This document shows, in pieces, positions 5,747 to 8,107 of a stretch of DNA of 8,107 nucleotides; position 1 is the stretch's first letter; every line of letters starts with the position of its first letter. The notes below the pieces were generated by a model. That model saw only the letters and a list, made by a program, of their open reading frames with translations, was not told where the DNA came from and did not search any database. Origin of the DNA: Bordetella parapertussis (GTDB lineage: Bacteria; Pseudomonadota; Gammaproteobacteria; Burkholderiales; Burkholderiaceae_C); contig CAMCWS010000088.1 of assembly GCA_945882755.1 (NCBI GenBank), positions 1 through 8,107 of the forward strand, in the 5' to 3' direction. The translations under genes and the position numbers were made by a program.

Positions 5747-6952
5747 ATGAGCCACGCTATGGTTTTCGATGCGGTGCGTACACCGCGCGGCAAAGGCAAA
5801 AAAGACGGCAGCTTGCATGGCGTCAAACCCGTGGATTTGCTGGGCGGATTGCTCAACCAACTGCAAGCTCGCCACGATTTTGACCCTGCCGAAGTCGACG
5901 ATGTGGTGATGGGTTGTGTGTCTCCTGTAGGTGAACAGGGTTCAGTTTTGCCTAAAACCGCTTTGCTCAAAGCGGGTTGGGACTTCCGAGTGTCCGGCGT
6001 TCAAATCAACCGCTTTTGTGCCTCGGGCTTAGAGGCCGTCAACATGGCTGCGCAAAAAGTGGCCAGTGGTTGGGAAGATTTGGTGGTGGCCGGTGGTGTG
6101 GAAAGCATGTCCCGCGTTCCCATGGGCTCCGACGGTGGTGCGTGGGCTCAAGACCCCGCCACCAACGCAGCCACAGGCTTTACACCTCAAGGCATAGGCG
6201 CTGATTTGATCGCCACCATGGCGGGGTGGAGCCGCGAAGATGTGGACCAATTCGCACTTACCTCGCAGCAACGTGCCGCTGCCGCACAAAGCCTTGGCAA
6301 ATTCGATCGCTCCGTCATGCCTGTGTTCGATGAGATTGGTCTTGCTGTGTTGGAGCGAGACGAGTTCATCAAACCCCGCACCACCTTAGAGGCCTTGGGT
6401 GCTTTGAAACCCAGCTTCGCCGACATGGGCCGCATGGGTTTTGATGCGGTGGCTTTGTCACGCTACCCGCAGGTCGAGCGCATCGACCATGTGCATACCG
6501 CCGGAAATTCATCCGGCATTGTGGATGGTGCTGCGGCGGTGTTGATCGGCAGCGAAGCCAAAGGCCGGGCTTTGGGGCTCACGCCCCGTGGGCGTATCGT
6601 CGCCACTGCTTTGTCGGGTGCCGACCCCACCATCATGTTGACGGGTCCTATGCCTGCGGCGCGTAAAGCCTTGGCCAAAGCCGGACTCACGGTTGACGAC
6701 ATCGATTTGTTTGAAGTGAATGAAGCGTTTGCCGCTGTGCCCATGCGCTTCATGCGGGAGATGAACGTCCCGCATGACAAGGTGAATGTGAATGGCGGCG
6801 CCATCGCCATGGGCCACCCCTTGGGTGCCACCGGTGCGATGTTGCTGGGTACCTTGCTCGACGAGCTTGAGCTGCGCCAACTCAAGCGCGGCCTCATCAC
6901 TTTGTGTGTGGGCGGCGGCATGGGCATCGCCACCATCATTGAACGGATTTGA
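5747..6952 (+). CDS. Acetyl-CoA C-acyltransferase (thiolase, beta-oxidation type)
   Basis: Thiolases cleave 3-ketoacyl-CoA with free CoA to give acetyl-CoA and a shortened acyl-CoA, the last step of beta-oxidation; they can also run toward condensation. The 401-residue protein is normal length. It carries the full catalytic set: nucleophile Cys91 in [14 protein letters not shown] (88-101), the NEAFAA motif (325-330), His357 in [14 protein letters not shown] (350-363), and the second Cys387 in CVGGGMG (387-393). [12 protein letters not shown] (116-127) is also a family signature. No residue needed for catalysis appears missing. The start is fixed by a strong Shine-Dalgarno. The bifunctional hydratase/dehydrogenase gene begins after a single base, so the two form a thiolase-first operon like E. 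coli fadIJ, and their products probably cooperate as a fatty-acid oxidation complex. A biosynthetic acetyl-CoA acetyltransferase is the alternative, but the partner gene favours beta-oxidation. Two inverted repeats upstream suggest regulation. Confidence 0.95.
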   Translation: MSHAMVFDAVRTPRGKGKKDGSLHGVKPVDLLGGLLNQLQARHDFDPAEVDDVVMGCVSPVGEQGSVLPKTALLKAGWDFRVSGVQINRFCASGLEAVNMAAQKVASGWEDLVVAGGVESMSRVPMGSDGGAWAQDPATNAATGFTPQGIGADLIATMAGWSREDVDQFALTSQQRAAAAQSLGKFDRSVMPVFDEIGLAVLERDEFIKPRTTLEALGALKPSFADMGRMGFDAVALSRYPQVERIDHVHTAGNSSGIVDGAAAVLIGSEAKGRALGLTPRGRIVATALSGADPTIMLTGPMPAARKALAKAGLTVDDIDLFEVNEAFAAVPMRFMREMNVPHDKVNVNGGAIAMGHPLGATGAMLLGTLLDELELRQLKRGLITLCVGGGMGIATIIERI

Positions 6953-6953
6953 C

Positions 6954-8107
6954 ATGACTTTCTCTACGCTGCGTTACGCGCTGAACTCGCAAGGTATTGC
7001 CACCGTCACCTTCGACGAACCCGGCTCACCGGTCAACACCATGAAGCCCGAGTGGCAAGCAGACATGCTGGCTTTGGCTGATCAATTGCAGGCCGACCAA
7101 GCTGCGCTTAAAGGCGTGTTGTTGACCTCTGCCAAAACCACTTTTTTTGCAGGTGCTGACCTGAAAGGGGTGCTGAAACTTCAGGCCAGTGACGCCGCAG
7201 CCGGTTTTTTGGGTATTGAGGCTGTGAAGAAGGCGTTTCGGCGCATGGAAACCATGGGCAAGCCGGTGGTGGCGCTGTTGCAAGGTGCGGCATTAGGTGG
7301 TGGTTGGGAGGTAGCGCTGATCGCGCATGCACGTTTTGCGCTTGACCAACCCAAAATCCTGTTTGGCTTGCCAGAGGTCACGCTGGGCTTGATTCCCGGC
7401 GCGACCGGCATCACCAAGATGACACGGTTGCTGGGCTTGATGGCGGCGCAACCCTATTTGATGGAGGGCAAACTGTTCAACCCCAACGATGCCCTGTCCT
7501 TGGGGTTGGTGGATGGTTTGGCCTCCAGTCCTGAGCAACTCATGGACTTGGCGCTGGCCTACATCCATGACAACCCGCAGGTGCAACACCCTTGGGACCG
7601 CAAGGGCTACAAAATGCCCGGCGGCAGTATCAGCAGCCCTGCCTTGGCCAATGGTTTGGCTGTGGCACCGGCCATGCTCTTTAAGAAAGCCCATGGCTTG
7701 TACCCCGCACCTCAAGCAGTGCTAGAGGCGATGGTCGAGGGCGCACAAGTCGATTACGACACCGCTACCCGCATCGAGAGTCGCAAACTGGCCAAGTTGA
7801 TGGTGAGTCAAACCACCAAGAACATGATCACGGCGTTCTTTTTCAACCTCAATGCCATCAAAGCGGGTCAATCGCGGCCCCGTGGTTTTGCGCCTTGGAA
7901 ACCCGCCAAAGTAGGCATCTTGGGTGCCGGCATGATGGGAGCGGGCATTGCCGTGGTGAATGCGAGGAAAAGTATTCCCTGCGTCGTCATGGATGTGAAC
8001 TTGGACAAGGCCCAGCAAGCGCAAGTGCACCCCTTGATTCACGCCACCGACAAGGTCAGCGATCTGCATGACTGCGACTTGGTGATTGAAGCGGTGTTTG
8101 AAAACCG
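6954..8107 (+). CDS. Enoyl-CoA hydratase/3-hydroxyacyl-CoA dehydrogenase, FadB/FadJ type (3' end outside window)
   Basis: This multifunctional beta-oxidation enzyme hydrates 2-enoyl-CoA and oxidises the 3-hydroxyacyl-CoA with NAD+. Only the first 384 codons are present; family members run to about 700 residues. The crotonase domain (about 5-190) has the FFAGADLKG oxyanion-hole segment (64-72), GAALGGGWEVAL (111-122) with catalytic Glu119, and FGLPEVTLGLIPG (137-149) with Glu141, both matching the FadB catalytic glutamates. A linker helix region (about 200-315) leads to the NAD-binding Rossmann domain, marked by KVGILGAGMMGAGIA (319-333) and CDLVIEAVFEN (374-384). Between Asp347, which ends beta strand 2, and CDLVIEAV, the protein is about 23 residues shorter than E. 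coli FadJ as I recall it, so part of the usual helix-turn-helix tail seems absent; the frame is intact. The start is one base after the thiolase stop (TGACATG) with only a weak ribosome-binding site, consistent with coupled translation. Confidence 0.93.
   Translation, partial: MTFSTLRYALNSQGIATVTFDEPGSPVNTMKPEWQADMLALADQLQADQAALKGVLLTSAKTTFFAGADLKGVLKLQASDAAAGFLGIEAVKKAFRRMETMGKPVVALLQGAALGGGWEVALIAHARFALDQPKILFGLPEVTLGLIPGATGITKMTRLLGLMAAQPYLMEGKLFNPNDALSLGLVDGLASSPEQLMDLALAYIHDNPQVQHPWDRKGYKMPGGSISSPALANGLAVAPAMLFKKAHGLYPAPQAVLEAMVEGAQVDYDTATRIESRKLAKLMVSQTTKNMITAFFFNLNAIKAGQSRPRGFAPWKPAKVGILGAGMMGAGIAVVNARKSIPCVVMDVNLDKAQQAQVHPLIHATDKVSDLHDCDLVIEAVFEN

Noticed and set aside
6463..6939. 158-codon minus-strand open frame inside the thiolase gene
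   Set aside because: It is a low-complexity, Pro/Ser/Ala-rich antisense shadow of a thiolase whose catalytic motifs are all in the plus-strand frame.
7293..7715. 140-codon minus-strand open frame opposite the bifunctional hydratase/dehydrogenase
   Set aside because: The plus strand encodes intact crotonase motifs through this region; the antisense product has no family features.
7998..8107. Frameshift or pseudogene in the dehydrogenase domain
   Set aside because: The frame stays open and the conserved CDLVIEAVFEN motif reads correctly after the short region, so this looks like an in-frame length difference.

Overview
The window looks like chromosomal sequence from a Burkholderiales-type betaproteobacterium, with moderately GC-rich, densely packed housekeeping and catabolic genes. 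That placement is an inference from protein resemblance and gene style; there is no rRNA or other marker gene here. One gene (1456-2418) closely resembles the BciA/DVR 8-vinyl reductase of (bacterio)chlorophyll synthesis. This makes an aerobic anoxygenic phototroph, such as a phototrophic Comamonadaceae member, a plausible source.

Left part (1-1395): lysC, encoding aspartokinase, is followed after only 11 bp by a tRNA-Ser(GCU) gene. lysC has no clear Shine-Dalgarno at its own start. It does carry a good one before an internal ATG (803), where a separate two-ACT-domain regulatory subunit would begin, as in the alpha/beta aspartokinases of Bacillus and Corynebacterium. A promoter-like pair of hexamers for the tRNA overlaps the end of lysC.

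Middle part (1456-4477, plus strand): bciA overlaps by one base a double-hotdog MaoC/HTD2-type acyl-CoA hydratase. Five bases further on comes an acyl-CoA dehydrogenase with an isovaleryl-CoA-dehydrogenase-like placement of its catalytic glutamate. The spacing suggests one operon joining a pigment-synthesis enzyme to an acyl-CoA oxidation pair. On the minus strand, ending 1 bp from that operon, is a membrane acyltransferase of the OpgC/acyltransferase-3 family (4479-5639).

Right part (5640-8107): a 107-bp divergent intergenic region holds two perfect inverted repeats. The second covers the strong Shine-Dalgarno of the next gene. It is followed by a beta-oxidation pair: a thiolase (5747-6952) and, one base later, a FadB/FadJ-type enoyl-CoA hydratase/3-hydroxyacyl-CoA dehydrogenase that runs off the window end. 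The visible dehydrogenase domain seems to lack about 23 residues of the usual helical tail, without loss of frame.

I found no mobile element, CRISPR array, phage gene or clearly novel multi-gene system. The points most worth checking are the inverted repeat over the thiolase ribosome-binding site, the internal lysC start, the bciA-catabolic gene coupling, and the shortened dehydrogenase domain.
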